A stretch of DNA of 64,000 nt from Prauserella rugosa (GCF_000719975.1 NZ_JOIJ01000001.1:472093-536092); one strand, 5' to 3'; shown: positions 17,482 to 25,992, counted from the stretch's first letter. Notes: generated by a model not told the origin, from the letters alone. Numbers and translations: made by a program.

Positions 17482-17613
17482 CCGGTGCGTGCCTGTGTTG
17501 GGATGTATCGGCCTTTCTAGTGGTGAAGCTAGAGATCGGTAGAGAGTCGGAGACGGCTTCCGTGGGTAGGTTTGTCGATGGAGAGAGTCGTCAGCCGATC
17601 TACAGGAGCATCG

Positions 17614-18126
17614 ATGATCTTGCGCCGTGTGGCCCGTCCCCTGCTCGCCGCCATCTTCATCTCCGGTGGTCTGAACGCCATCCGGCAGGCGGAGGGGCAT
17701 GCGCAGGCCGCTGAACCCTTCCTGAGCGAGAACATCCTGCCCGCGGCCGACCGGTTGCCGGTCAACGCCGACCCGGTGGGCGTCGTGAAGTTCGACGGCG
17801 CCGTGAAGGTGGCCGCGGGCACGATGTTGGCGCTCGGCAAGTTCCCCCGGCTGTCCTCGCTCGCCCTGCTCACGAGCATCACCGCCACCACGGTCGCCGG
17901 GCACCCGTTCTGGGAGGAGAAGGACGAGGGCAAACGCGCCCAGGAGCAGGTCCAGTTCCTCAAGAACGCGGGCCTCGCCGGTGGACTGATGCTGGCGATG
18001 GCCGACACCGAGGGCAGGCCGTCGGTCGGGTGGCGCACCAAGCGCGCCGCCCGCAAGACGCGCAAGAACCTCGAGCACACCGCCTCCAAGGCGACCGGCG
18101 CGGTCGAGTCCGTCCTGCCGAACTGA
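17614..18126 (+). CDS. DoxX-family membrane protein
   Basis: 170 residues from the ATG at 17614, which has an ACAGGAG ribosome site 7 bp upstream; the longer frame from 17572 lacks one. Begins MILRRVARPLLAAIFISGGL, the typical first helix of DoxX/SURF4-type proteins, with three further hydrophobic segments (including LSSLALLTSITATTVAGHPF and AGLAGGLMLAMADTE), and a Lys/Arg-rich cytoplasmic tail. DoxX proteins are small inner-membrane proteins; in mycobacteria one acts with SodA and SseA in oxidant defence, but neither is here. Followed by the conserved terminator hairpin. Confidence 0.85.
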   Translation: MILRRVARPLLAAIFISGGLNAIRQAEGHAQAAEPFLSENILPAADRLPVNADPVGVVKFDGAVKVAAGTMLALGKFPRLSSLALLTSITATTVAGHPFWEEKDEGKRAQEQVQFLKNAGLAGGLMLAMADTEGRPSVGWRTKRAARKTRKNLEHTASKATGAVESVLPN

Positions 18127-18175
18127 CCCACGGCAGTCTCTCAGGGCCCGGCGCACCCGCCGCCCTTTATGCAAC

Positions 18176-18218
18176 CGAGGGCCCCATGGCCGCGTTCAAC
18201 GCGACCATGGGGCCCTCG
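18176..18218. terminator. Conserved bidirectional terminator hairpin, copy 2
   Basis: Arms 18176-18187 and 18207-18218 (CGAGGGCCCCAT and complement) with the shared loop core GCGTTCAACGCGACC. Between convergent doxX and thiolase genes. Loop bases differ from copy 1 (GGCC in place of AGTT) yet the inner stem is kept or improved. Confidence 0.88.
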
Positions 18219-18250
18219 GGAGCTTCACCGGGGATGTCCCCGGGTTGGTG

Positions 18251-19579
18251 TCAGCGTTCCAGGATGGCGGTGATGCCCTGTCCGCCGGCGGCGCAGATGG
18301 AGATGAGCCCGCGGCCCGAGCCCTTCTCGGCGAGCAGCTTGGCCAGCGTGCCCACGATGCGCCCACCCGTCGCCGCGAACGGGTGACCCGCCGCCAACGA
18401 CGAGCCGTTGACGTTGAGCTTGGCGCGGTCGATCGAGCCGACCGGCTCGTCGCGGCCCAGTTTCTCCTTGGCGAACGTCGGGTCCTCCCACGCCTTCAGC
18501 GTGGCCAGTACCTGCGAGGCGAACGCCTCGTGGATCTCGTAGAAGTCGAAGTCGGCGAGCGTCAGGCCCGCGCGGTCGAGCATGCGCGGCACGGCGTAGG
18601 CCGGCGCCATCAGCAGCCCCTCCTCGCCGTGCACGTAGTCGACCGCGGCGGTCTGGGTGAACGTGAGGTAGGCCAGCACCGGCAGCTTGTGCGCCTTGGC
18701 CCACTCCTCGGTGGCCAGCAGCACGGCGGAGGCGCCGTCGGACAGCGGCGTCGAGTTGCCCGCCGTCATCGTGCCGTCCTGGCCGCCGAACACGGGCTTG
18801 AGTTTGCCGAGCTTCTCGGCCGTCGAGTCTGGGCGCAGGTTCTGGTCGCGCGTCTGGCCGAGGAACGGCGTGAGCAGGTCGTCGAAGAATCCCGCGTCGT
18901 AGGCGGCCGCGAGCCGCTGGTGGCTGGTGGCGGCCAGCTCGTCCTGGTCGGCGCGCGAGATGTCCCACGAGTTGGCGGTCAGCGACGCGTGCTCGCCCAT
19001 CGACAAGCCGGTACGCGGCTCGGCGTTCTGCGGGATCTCGGGCACGAGGTGGCCGGGGCGGAGCTTGCCGAGCAGCTTGATCCGCTGGCCGAGCGTCTTC
19101 GCGGCGTTGAGCTTGACCAGTACGCGGCGCAGGTCGTCGTTCACGGCGAGCGGGGCGTCGCTGGTGGTGTCGACGCCGCCCGCGATGGCCGAGTCGATCT
19201 GGCCGAGCGCGATCTTGTTGGCCGTGTTCACGATCGCCTGCAGGCCGGTGCCGCAGGCCATCTGGACGTCGGAGGCGGGCGTGGTCGGCGCGAGCTTGCT
19301 GCCCAGCACGACCTCACGGGCCAGGTTGAAGTCGCGCGAGTGCTTCAGCACGGCACCGGCGGCGACCTCACCGAGCTCCTCGCCCTGCAGCGCGTACCTG
19401 CTCACCAGGCCGTCCATGGCTGCGGTGAGCATGTCCTGGTTGGAGGCGTTGGAGTAGGGGCCGTTCGACCGCGCGAACGGGATGCGGTTCGCTCCGACGA
19501 TCGCGACCCTGCGTGCGGTCGGCGCCTTCGGCTTGCTCGACCGCGACCTGCCGCTGCTCGGCTTCTGCGCTGAGGTCAT
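18251..19579 (-). CDS. Acetyl-CoA C-acyltransferase (thiolase, FadA2-like)
   Basis: 442 residues. The nucleophile Cys lies in QMACGTGLQAI, the His in AAGHPFAATGGRI and the second Cys in SICAAGGQG, so the active site is complete. The N-terminus carries a Ser/Lys-rich extension of about 20 residues. Orientation and neighbours copy the Mycobacterium fadA2 / fabG4-htdX locus (Rv0243 / Rv0242c-Rv0241c): thiolase divergent from a two-domain ketoreductase and a hydratase. Together these would run reverse or forward beta-oxidation-type steps on CoA thioesters. The promoter region shared with fabG4 holds a palindromic operator at 19631-19652. Confidence 0.93.
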   Translation of the reverse strand: MTSAQKPSSGRSRSSKPKAPTARRVAIVGANRIPFARSNGPYSNASNQDMLTAAMDGLVSRYALQGEELGEVAAGAVLKHSRDFNLAREVVLGSKLAPTTPASDVQMACGTGLQAIVNTANKIALGQIDSAIAGGVDTTSDAPLAVNDDLRRVLVKLNAAKTLGQRIKLLGKLRPGHLVPEIPQNAEPRTGLSMGEHASLTANSWDISRADQDELAATSHQRLAAAYDAGFFDDLLTPFLGQTRDQNLRPDSTAEKLGKLKPVFGGQDGTMTAGNSTPLSDGASAVLLATEEWAKAHKLPVLAYLTFTQTAAVDYVHGEEGLLMAPAYAVPRMLDRAGLTLADFDFYEIHEAFASQVLATLKAWEDPTFAKEKLGRDEPVGSIDRAKLNVNGSSLAAGHPFAATGGRIVGTLAKLLAEKGSGRGLISICAAGGQGITAILER

Positions 19580-19630
19580 GGCTTCCTCCTGCTCGGCTGG
19601 TTCTCGAGAACGCTCGCGTGCGTCCGAGTG

Positions 19631-19652
19631 TAACTTACTCGCGAGTAGGTTA
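19631..19652. promoter_or_regulatory. Palindromic operator between thiolase and fabG4
   Basis: A 22-bp palindrome, TAACTTACTCG followed by CGAGTAGGTTA, with a single mismatched pair. It sits in the 118-bp divergent promoter region, 45 bp from fabG4 and 51 bp from the thiolase start. Size and symmetry fit a TetR-family regulator of fatty-acid genes; a related half GAGTAAC-CTTA appears at 24235-24247 beside the TetR gene at 23502-24158. Confidence 0.75.
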
Positions 19653-19697
19653 GGCTTTCAGGCAGCAAGCAGCCACATGAGGACGGTGACGCAGCGG

Positions 19698-21044
19698 ATG
19701 GCGGACAAGTATCAAGAGTTCACCAAGAGCGCGGTAGGCAAGTTCCTGGTGCCGAAGCTCGGCCTGCCCAACCCGCCGAAGCTGCGGCGCTACCGCCCGG
19801 GCGAGCCCCCGTTGGCTGGCCCCGCGCTGGTCGGCGCCGCACCCGGTGGACGACTCGAGAAGACCCTGGCCAAGCAGATCGGTGCCGCGGGCATCGACCT
19901 GCTGTCCGAACCCGGCGGTGACGACACGCGCTACGGCGCCCTCGTCTTCGACGCTACCGGGATCAAGGACCCCGCGCAGCTGCGCGAGCTGCACCGCTTC
20001 TACCAGCCCGTGGTGCGCAAGGTCGCCCCTTCGGCGCGGGTCGTCGTGCTCGGCACCCCTCCGGAGCTCGTCGAGGGCAGGGAGCGGGTCGCCCAGCGTG
20101 CGCTCGAAGGCTTCACGCGTTCGGTCGGCAAGGAGCTCAAGCGCGGCGCCACCGCCCAGCTGGTGTACGTCGCAGAGGGCGCCGAGGAGGCCACAGAGTC
20201 GACGATCCGGTTCCTGCTGTCGGCCAAGTCGGCGTTCGTCGGCGGTCAGGTGATCCGCGTCGGCACCGGTGGCGTGACCACCGCGACGGCCCCCGAGAAC
20301 TGGGACACCCCGCTGGCGGGCAAGACCGCGCTGGTCACGGGTGCCTCCCGCGGCATCGGTGCGGCGATCGCCGAGACGCTCGCCCGCGACGGCGCCCACG
20401 TGGTGGCCCTCGACATCCCGGCGCAGGGCGCAGACCTGTCGCAGGTCGCCAACCGGATCGGCGGCTCGGCGCTCCAGCTCGACATCACCGCCGACGACGC
20501 GCCCGCCAAGCTCGCCGAGTACCTGTCCGAGCGGCACGACGGGGTCGACGTCGTCGTGCACAACGCGGGCATCACGCGGGACAAGACCCTCGGCAACCTC
20601 ACCGACCAGGCGTGGGACGCCGTGCTCGGCGTCAACCTGGTCTCGCAGCTCGCGGTGAACGACAAGCTGATGGCCGACAAGGTGCTCAACACCGGCGGCC
20701 GCATCATCGGCGTCTCGTCCATGGCCGGTATCGCGGGCAACGTCGGCCAGACCAACTACGCGGCCAGCAAGGCGGGCGTCATCGGCATGGTCGACGACAC
20801 CGCGCCGAAGATCGCCGAGTACGGCGGCACGATCAACGCCGTCGCACCCGGGTTCATCGAGACGCAGATGACCGCGGCCGTGCCGATCATGATCCGCGAG
20901 TTCGGCCGCCGCCTTTCCGCGTTGTCGCAGGGCGGTCTGCCGGTGGACGTCGCCGAGACGATCGCCTGGTACGCCAACCCGGGTTCGGCCGCGGTGAACG
21001 GCAACGTCGTGCGGGTGTGCGGCCAGGCGTTCCTGGGGGCGTGA
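19698..21044 (+). CDS. fabG4: High-molecular-weight 3-oxoacyl reductase FabG4
   Basis: About 448 residues from the ATG at 19698 (19677 is possible). This is the long, two-domain FabG type: a flavodoxin-like N-terminal domain (VLPKLGLPNP-type start, RRYRPGEPPLAGPAL) of about 200 residues, then a complete short-chain dehydrogenase domain with NAD motif TGASRGIGAAIAE near 214, NAG in VVHNAGITRD, catalytic Ser in GVSSMAGIAG and Tyr-x-x-x-Lys in NYAASKAG near 354, ending VRVCGQAFLGA. It aligns along its length with M. tuberculosis FabG4 (Rv0242c, 454 aa), an NADH-dependent reductase for CoA-linked 3-ketoacyl substrates. Followed after 1 bp by the HtdX-like gene. Confidence 0.93.
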   Translation: MADKYQEFTKSAVGKFLVPKLGLPNPPKLRRYRPGEPPLAGPALVGAAPGGRLEKTLAKQIGAAGIDLLSEPGGDDTRYGALVFDATGIKDPAQLRELHRFYQPVVRKVAPSARVVVLGTPPELVEGRERVAQRALEGFTRSVGKELKRGATAQLVYVAEGAEEATESTIRFLLSAKSAFVGGQVIRVGTGGVTTATAPENWDTPLAGKTALVTGASRGIGAAIAETLARDGAHVVALDIPAQGADLSQVANRIGGSALQLDITADDAPAKLAEYLSERHDGVDVVVHNAGITRDKTLGNLTDQAWDAVLGVNLVSQLAVNDKLMADKVLNTGGRIIGVSSMAGIAGNVGQTNYAASKAGVIGMVDDTAPKIAEYGGTINAVAPGFIETQMTAAVPIMIREFGRRLSALSQGGLPVDVAETIAWYANPGSAAVNGNVVRVCGQAFLGA

Positions 21045-21045
21045 C

Positions 21046-21903
21046 ATGGCGCGTGACATGACGGTCAAGGAGCTCGACGGCGCACCCAACGTGGCGGCGC
21101 TGTATCCGAAGGTCGTACTCGGCGGACTGCGCAAGAGTGGCGGTGAGCTGCCCGACCTGGAGTACGTGCGCACCGGCGTGGTCGCCGACGCGGGCAGGCT
21201 CGCCGAGTACAACAAGGTGTGCGGGTTCCGGCTGTCCGACGAGCTGCCGGTCACCTATCCGCACATCCTGGCGTTCGGTCTCCAGATGGCGCTGATGGCC
21301 GAGCCGTCGTTCCCGTTCCCGCTGCTGGGGATGGTGCACGTGGCCAACCGCATCACGCAGTACCGGCCGATCCGTATCGACGAGCCGATGACGCTGCGCG
21401 TGCGCGTGCAGGACCTGCGCCCGCACGAGAAGGGCAAGCAGTTCGACGTCATCAGCGAGGCCCACGTCGAGGGGGAGCTCGTCTGGTCGGACGTCAGCAC
21501 CTATCTGCGTCGCGGCGGTGGCGGGTCCGGTTCCGGTGGCGGTGGTAAGCAGCTCGCGGCGCCGACTCCGGATGCGATCTGGCGGATCCCCGGCGACATC
21601 GGACGTCGCTACGCCGAGGTCTCCGGCGATCGCAACCCCATCCACCTGCACCCGCTGACGGCCAAGGCGTTCGGCTTCCCCTCGGCGATCGCACACGGCA
21701 TGTGGACGAAGGCCCACGCCGTCGCGGCGTTCGAGGGCAGGTTGCCCGAGGCCTACACGGTGGACGTCAAGTTCAAGCTGCCGGTGCTGCTGCCGGCGAA
21801 GGCGGCGTTCACGACGTGGCGGACCGACGAAGGCCACGCCTTCGAGGTGTGGAACGCCCGCAAGCCGAAACCGCACCTGTCGGGCACGATCACCGCGCTG
21901 TAG
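21046..21903 (+). CDS. MaoC-type 3-hydroxyacyl dehydratase (HtdX-like)
   Basis: 285 residues with two hot-dog domains. The N-terminal domain (about 1-160) has a degenerate site; the C-terminal one carries the hydratase motif YAEVSGDRNPIHLHPLTAK with Asp and His. A Gly/Ser linker (GGGGSGSGGGGK near residue 165) joins them. The gene starts 1 bp after the fabG4 stop, so it is translationally coupled, as Rv0241c (htdX) is to Rv0242c. It would hydrate or dehydrate the FabG4 product in a CoA-based elongation or degradation cycle. A perfect 14-bp hairpin lies directly after the stop. Confidence 0.88.
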   Translation: MARDMTVKELDGAPNVAALYPKVVLGGLRKSGGELPDLEYVRTGVVADAGRLAEYNKVCGFRLSDELPVTYPHILAFGLQMALMAEPSFPFPLLGMVHVANRITQYRPIRIDEPMTLRVRVQDLRPHEKGKQFDVISEAHVEGELVWSDVSTYLRRGGGGSGSGGGGKQLAAPTPDAIWRIPGDIGRRYAEVSGDRNPIHLHPLTAKAFGFPSAIAHGMWTKAHAVAAFEGRLPEAYTVDVKFKLPVLLPAKAAFTTWRTDEGHAFEVWNARKPKPHLSGTITAL

Positions 21904-21910
21904 TCCGCCT

Positions 21911-21950
21911 CCTCGTCGGGTGCCGCATTCGAAGCCGGCACCCGACGAGG
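21911..21950. terminator. Bidirectional hairpin terminator
   Basis: Perfect 14-bp arms CCTCGTCGGGTGCC (21911-21924) and complement (21937-21950), 12-nt loop, between the convergent htdX-like and NmrA-like genes. Confidence 0.85.
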
Positions 21951-21959
21951 GCGGTGCGG

Positions 21960-22808
21960 TCAGACCGTGACCAGGTCTTCGACCTGGGCGGCTGCGCTGC
22001 GGGGCGGCCTGCGGAGTAGCTCGCCCAGTACCGGTCCGGGGTTGGCGTAGCAACCGGTGCGGGCGGCCTGGAACATCCCGAGCGTCATGTCGGCCAGGAA
22101 CTCCGGGGCGCCGTCCGCGATCCGGTCGGCACGCCACTGCTCGTCATCGACGACGACGCGCTCGACCGCACGTCCGCTGACTCGGGTCAGGATTGCGGCG
22201 ACCTCGTCGAGGGTGACCGGTGGTGCTGCCAGTGTCACTGGGCCGTCGAATGAGTGCTCCCCTGCAAGGATGATGGCGGCGGCCTCGGCGAGGTCCGCTC
22301 GATCCGTCCACGAGAGAGGTCCGTCGGCAGGCTGGGCGATCTTCCCGGTCTGTCGCCACGGGCCGAGGAGTTGGTCGAGGTCGCCGAAGAATCCGTTGCG
22401 CAACGCGGTCCAGGCCACTCCGGACTCGCTGAGGGCCGCCTCGGTGGCGGCGTGTATGGCCGCCGGGGCGTACGGGGTTTCCGCGGCGTTGTGCTGGCTC
22501 GTGTAGAGGATCCTCCGTGCGCCTGCTGCGACGGCGGCCTCGATGGCCGCGTGGTGCTGGCCGACCACGTCGGCCGCCATGTTGTTGGAACTGATCAGCA
22601 ACACCTGGTCGGCACCTTCGAAGGAGTGGCGGAGGGCGACCGGATCGTCGTAGGAGCCCTGTCGCACACGTACGCCGCGGTCGGCCAGGTGCTGGGCTCT
22701 GCTCGGGTCACGCACGCTCACCCCGATGCGCTCGGCGGGTAGGCGTTCGAGGAGATGCTCGACGGTGGCCCCGTTGAGCGCGCCGGTGGCGCCGGTGACA
22801 ACGATCAT
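21960..22808 (-). CDS. NmrA/QorB-like NAD(P)H-binding reductase
   Basis: 282 residues, atypical short-chain fold. N-terminal NAD(P) motif VVTGATGALNGATVEHL with only one of the usual glycines changed, then SVRDPSRAQHLADRGV, the typical distinguishing region that binds the adenosine phosphate. It lacks the Tyr-x-x-x-Lys pair at the usual place (YTSQHNAAETPYAPAAIHAATE). This is the layout of quinone reductase QorB and NmrA-type sensors. It is divergent from a TetR gene, with a TGACC-N5-GGTCA operator in between, so the TetR most likely controls it. An AAGGCC ribosome site precedes the ATG. Confidence 0.85.
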   Translation of the reverse strand: MIVVTGATGALNGATVEHLLERLPAERIGVSVRDPSRAQHLADRGVRVRQGSYDDPVALRHSFEGADQVLLISSNNMAADVVGQHHAAIEAAVAAGARRILYTSQHNAAETPYAPAAIHAATEAALSESGVAWTALRNGFFGDLDQLLGPWRQTGKIAQPADGPLSWTDRADLAEAAAIILAGEHSFDGPVTLAAPPVTLDEVAAILTRVSGRAVERVVVDDEQWRADRIADGAPEFLADMTLGMFQAARTGCYANPGPVLGELLRRPPRSAAAQVEDLVTV

Positions 22809-22827
22809 GCGTGGCCTTCCCCTAATT

Positions 22828-22842
22828 TGACCTGGTTGGTCA
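22828..22842. promoter_or_regulatory. TetR-type operator
   Basis: TGACC-TGGTT-GGTCA, a perfect 5-bp inverted repeat, in the 117-bp divergent gap. A looser second repeat, AACTGAC (22870-22876) facing GTCAAGTT (22884-22891), is nearer to the TetR gene. Confidence 0.6.
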
Positions 22843-22925
22843 GTTTGTCCCGTGCGCCGACGGTAGATAAACTGACTTATGGTGTCAAGTTATGGCGAGG
22901 TTGGCTACGTCGAAAGGGCGGGGAC

Positions 22926-23498
22926 ATGACCGTCGAGCAGCCGCGCTTGCGTGCCGACGCCAAACGCAACGCGGAGCAGATCCGACATGCCGCGATCGAC
23001 GCCTTCCGCGGCCGAGGACTCTCCGTGCCGTTGGAGGACGTGGCCACGGCCGCGGGAGTGAGCAAGGCGACGGTGTTCAACCGGTTCGGCGGTCGGATCG
23101 GGCTCATCGAGGCGGTCATCGAGCAGCTCGTCGCTCGTGAGCTGTACGCCGTCATAGACCACGCCAGGACCATCGCGGACGCAGGCGATCGGATCGCGTA
23201 CTACATCGACGCGATCCGCAGACTCCAGTACCGCCAACCGGCCGCCAACGACGTCCTGCTGCAGATGTATCCCGAATCGCAGCAGCTCATGGCGATCTGC
23301 CACGTCGCGGGCGAGTTCAACGCCGAGCTCGTCGCCGCGGGACACGAGTCGGGTGCACTTCGCCCCGAGTTCGGCGAAGCCGACCTGCAGGCGCTCATCC
23401 ACGACAGCGCGCTCGCGCTCAAGTACGGAACCCGGCCTGCGGCTGCCGACTACGATCGCCGCACCACGTTCCTGCTCGACGGGATTCGCGCGCCGTGA
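22926..23498 (+). CDS. TetR-family regulator
   Basis: 190 residues from the ATG at 22926, preceded by an AAGGGCGGGG ribosome site; the frame opening at 22755 is the other strand's promoter. HTH: AEQIRHAAIDAFRGRGLSVP then LEDVATAAGVSKATVFNRFGGR. The C-terminal ligand domain (from about residue 80) resembles transcriptional regulators with the TetR_C_11-like fold that sense small aromatic or xenobiotic compounds. It is divergent from the NmrA-like reductase and very likely its repressor; ligand unknown. Confidence 0.85.
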   Translation: MTVEQPRLRADAKRNAEQIRHAAIDAFRGRGLSVPLEDVATAAGVSKATVFNRFGGRIGLIEAVIEQLVARELYAVIDHARTIADAGDRIAYYIDAIRRLQYRQPAANDVLLQMYPESQQLMAICHVAGEFNAELVAAGHESGALRPEFGEADLQALIHDSALALKYGTRPAAADYDRRTTFLLDGIRAP

Positions 23499-23501
23499 GG
23501 C

Positions 23502-24158
23502 TCAGGCGTCCGTGGGCCGCCACACCTGGCCTTCGACCAGGTCGTTGAAGCCCAGCCACGTCAGGTTCATCAGCCACGACGCCAGTACGCCCGGCGAGAT
23601 GTCGGGGCGGTCGAGCCACCAGTCGGCCAGCGCCTCGGCGGCGCCGACGAGCGCCGCTGCCAGGCCTTCACCCGAGAACTCCGCCTGCTCCGCGAGCCCC
23701 TTCCGCGAGCCCTGCGAGACGACCAGCTTGGTGACCATCGCGATGGCGTGTTCCCGCAACGCCGTGATCTCGGTCGCGAACTTCCCGCCGACGGCCAGCG
23801 CCTGCTGGTGCAGCACCGTCCACGACTCGCGGTGGTCGGCGACGAAGCCGTAGAACGCGCGCAGCCCCGTCCACAGTTGCATGTCCGGGGCGACGTCCAG
23901 GTCGATGCCCGCCTGGACGGTGTCGATCAGCAGGTTGGCCTCGCGCCGGATGCACTGGAGGAACAGGTCCTCCTTCGAGCCGAGGTAGCTGTAGATCATC
24001 GGCTTGGACACGCCAGCGACCTCGGACACCTCGTCCATCGACGCAGGGTGATATCCGTGGCGTGCGAACACGGTGACGGCCGCGTCGAGGATCTGCCGCT
24101 CCCGTACCGCTCGCGGCAGGCGCTTCGCCTTCTCGACCTGCTGACCGCTCTCCGTCAC
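23502..24158 (-). CDS. TetR-family regulator (lipid-gene neighbourhood)
   Basis: 218 residues from the GTG at 24158, chosen because a perfect AGGAGG lies 5 bp upstream (24163-24168); the frame from 24347 runs into the divergent gene. HTH is REREQ-like: LPRAVRERQILDAAVTVFAR with SMDEVSEVAGVSKPMIYSYL. The effector domain holds several Trp (ESWTVLHQQ, LADWWLD, NLTWLGFN) and a long hydrophobic pocket, as in acyl-CoA-sensing regulators. Divergent from an SCP2-type gene. It may bind the palindrome at 19631-19652, which is inference. Confidence 0.85.
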   Translation of the reverse strand: MTESGQQVEKAKRLPRAVRERQILDAAVTVFARHGYHPASMDEVSEVAGVSKPMIYSYLGSKEDLFLQCIRREANLLIDTVQAGIDLDVAPDMQLWTGLRAFYGFVADHRESWTVLHQQALAVGGKFATEITALREHAIAMVTKLVVSQGSRKGLAEQAEFSGEGLAAALVGAAEALADWWLDRPDISPGVLASWLMNLTWLGFNDLVEGQVWRPTDA

Positions 24159-24251
24159 TGTTCCTCCTGCCCCAGTGGGCGTCTCACCCTTGTGGTGCCG
24201 CCGTTCGCCCGCCGATTGCCGCCGCGACATACCGCTGAGTAACCTTACGCC

Positions 24252-24806
24252 GTGCCAACCGGAAGTGTCCTGGACGAGTTCGCTCGCAGCATCGATATTG
24301 AGGTGCTGAGTACCGAACAGTTCCTCCGCGTCCTGGAGACGCTCCACATGTTGGACAGTGCGGGCGCCGGCATCGAGCTGAGCTCATTGTCCACCGAGGT
24401 GCTGGCCGAGGTGGTGTCGGCGGCGTCGAAGGATCAACTCCGGGCGCTGGCCAAGCATCCCCAGCTGAGGGCGTTGTTCCTCGAAGAGGTGTTCCGCCGG
24501 ATGGCCGATCACTTCGACGCCGAACGCGCCGGCGACGCCGACATCGTCGTGACCTGGCGGTTTCCCAACGGCGACGACTACGACCGCTACCAGACCGTCA
24601 TCGAGGACGGCCGGTGCGTGTCCACGGCCGACTGCGTGCTGACGCCGGACACGACGATCACCGCACCCTTCGAGGACTTCCTCAGGGTGGCGACCGGCAA
24701 CGCCCGAGCCGCCTCGCAGTTCGTCCGCGGCAAGCTCAAGGTCAAGGGCGACTACACCCCGGCGATGCGGCTGTTGAGCTTCTTCGACCTGCCCGGCGCG
24801 AACTGA
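24252..24806 (+). CDS. SCP2 sterol-carrier-domain protein
   Basis: 184 residues. An N-terminal helical part (LDEFARSIDIEVLSTEQFL) is followed by an SCP2-like lipid-binding domain: beta strands ADIVVTWRFP, YDRYQTVIEDGRCV, TTITAPFEDFLRVATG and helix AASQFVRGKLKVKGDY, the last being the conserved signature. Such domains carry lipids or acyl-CoA in the cytosol. GTG start at 24252, only about 90 bp from the divergent TetR start, so autoregulated control is plausible. No ribosome site is visible, suggesting a leaderless message. Confidence 0.82.
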   Translation: MPTGSVLDEFARSIDIEVLSTEQFLRVLETLHMLDSAGAGIELSSLSTEVLAEVVSAASKDQLRALAKHPQLRALFLEEVFRRMADHFDAERAGDADIVVTWRFPNGDDYDRYQTVIEDGRCVSTADCVLTPDTTITAPFEDFLRVATGNARAASQFVRGKLKVKGDYTPAMRLLSFFDLPGAN

Positions 24807-24835
24807 TCCACCGGGCAGGCGGGTGATGGTGGCCG

Positions 24836-25342
24836 TCAGCCTTCGATGATCCGCGGCGGGCCGTCGTCGGGCCCCTCGCGCCGGCTGCGCTCGTCGCGCG
24901 CCGCGTTGCGGTCGTCGACCACTTCGCTGTCCACCACGATCACCTGGCTGCGCATCCCGGGCCCGAACGCACCACCCGCGCGGCCGCCGACGGGTGCCCG
25001 CCGTTGCGCCCTCCGCAGCCACGACCTGCGCAGCACCTTCCGCGTCGGCGGGATGAGGAACAGCAGGCCGACGAGGTCGCTGACGAAACCGGGCAGCAGG
25101 ATCAACAGGCCGCCGACGCCGACGAGCATGCCGTCGGTGATCTCCTCGTGCGGGGACCGGCCGGAGCGCGCCGTCGCCGTGAACGCGCGCATCGCCTTGC
25201 CGCCCTCGCGGCGAGCCAGCCACGAGCCGACGAACGCACCGGCGATGAGCAGCCCGATCGTCGGCAGGAACCCGACGAGCGAGGCCACCGTCCACACGGC
25301 GGCCACTTCGGCGATCACGTACAGCAGGAGCACAACGGCCAT
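24836..25342 (-). CDS. FxsA-family membrane protein
   Basis: 168 residues. Two tight hydrophobic hairpins (LLLYVIAEVAAVWTVASLVG with PTIGLLIAGAFVGSWLARRE, and DGMLVGVGGLLILLPGFVSD with LVGLLFLIPPTRKVLRR) match FxsA, a small cytoplasmic-membrane protein known for suppressing F-exclusion of phage T7. A hydrophilic tail of about 60 residues, rich in Arg/Asp, follows. Convergent with the SCP2 gene and divergent from the VOC-protein gene; stands alone. Physiological role unknown. Confidence 0.85.
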   Translation of the reverse strand: MAVVLLLYVIAEVAAVWTVASLVGFLPTIGLLIAGAFVGSWLARREGGKAMRAFTATARSGRSPHEEITDGMLVGVGGLLILLPGFVSDLVGLLFLIPPTRKVLRRSWLRRAQRRAPVGGRAGGAFGPGMRSQVIVVDSEVVDDRNAARDERSRREGPDDGPPRIIEG

Positions 25343-25452
25343 ACCGGGTCAACGCGTGAGGTGTCCGGTTTGATCCCGATCACGGCGACGAATGGACCGC
25401 GAGGGCCACCCGGTCGTCGGGACTCGAGACGGGTGGGCCCAGAATCCGGGGT

Positions 25453-25932
25453 ATGAGTGAAGTGCCGGAGCAGGAGTTGAACGTGGCCGAGTGGCACGTC
25501 CCGCAGCGGATGAGTGTCGTGACGCTGGCCGCCGGAAACGTCGCGGAGCTGCGCGATTTCTACAAGGCCCTCGGCTGGGAGGAACTGCCCTCGGGCAGCG
25601 ACGACTGGGTCGGTTTCCTCGTCGGCGGCGTGGTGTTGGCGTTGTATCCGCGGGCCGCGCTGTCGGAGGAGACCGGTGCGGGCATGTACGGCGGCGGGTT
25701 CACGCTCGCCGTGAACGTCGACTCCCCCGAGCAGGTCGACGCGGCCTACGAGGCCGCTCTCGCGATGGGTGCAGGTGCCGTCGCCGAACCGCAGCCACGC
25801 CGGTGGGGCGGCCGGTCGGCCTACTTCGCCGACCCCGAGGGCAACCGCTGGGAGATCGCCTACAACGAGCGCGTGACGTTCGGTGAGCGCGGCGAGGTCG
25901 TCGCGTTCAACGAGGTCGACACCGAGGAATGA
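25453..25932 (+). CDS. VOC/glyoxalase-superfamily protein
   Basis: 159 residues with two beta-alpha-beta-beta-beta modules: MSVVTLAAGNVAELRDFYKA at the N-terminus and the paired half GGFTLAVNVDSPEQVDAAYE. The closing YFADPEGNRWEIAYNE is the classic VOC signature with the C-terminal Glu metal ligand. The N-terminal metal His is not obvious, so it may be a binding protein or lyase with an incomplete site. Ends 60 bp before the convergent M20 gene. Confidence 0.85.
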   Translation: MSEVPEQELNVAEWHVPQRMSVVTLAAGNVAELRDFYKALGWEELPSGSDDWVGFLVGGVVLALYPRAALSEETGAGMYGGGFTLAVNVDSPEQVDAAYEAALAMGAGAVAEPQPRRWGGRSAYFADPEGNRWEIAYNERVTFGERGEVVAFNEVDTEE

Positions 25933-25992
25933 CCGAGCTCCCTCGGCGCGGCCGGCCTGCGCGCCAGCAGGTGATCGGCCGCGCCGGGAGCG

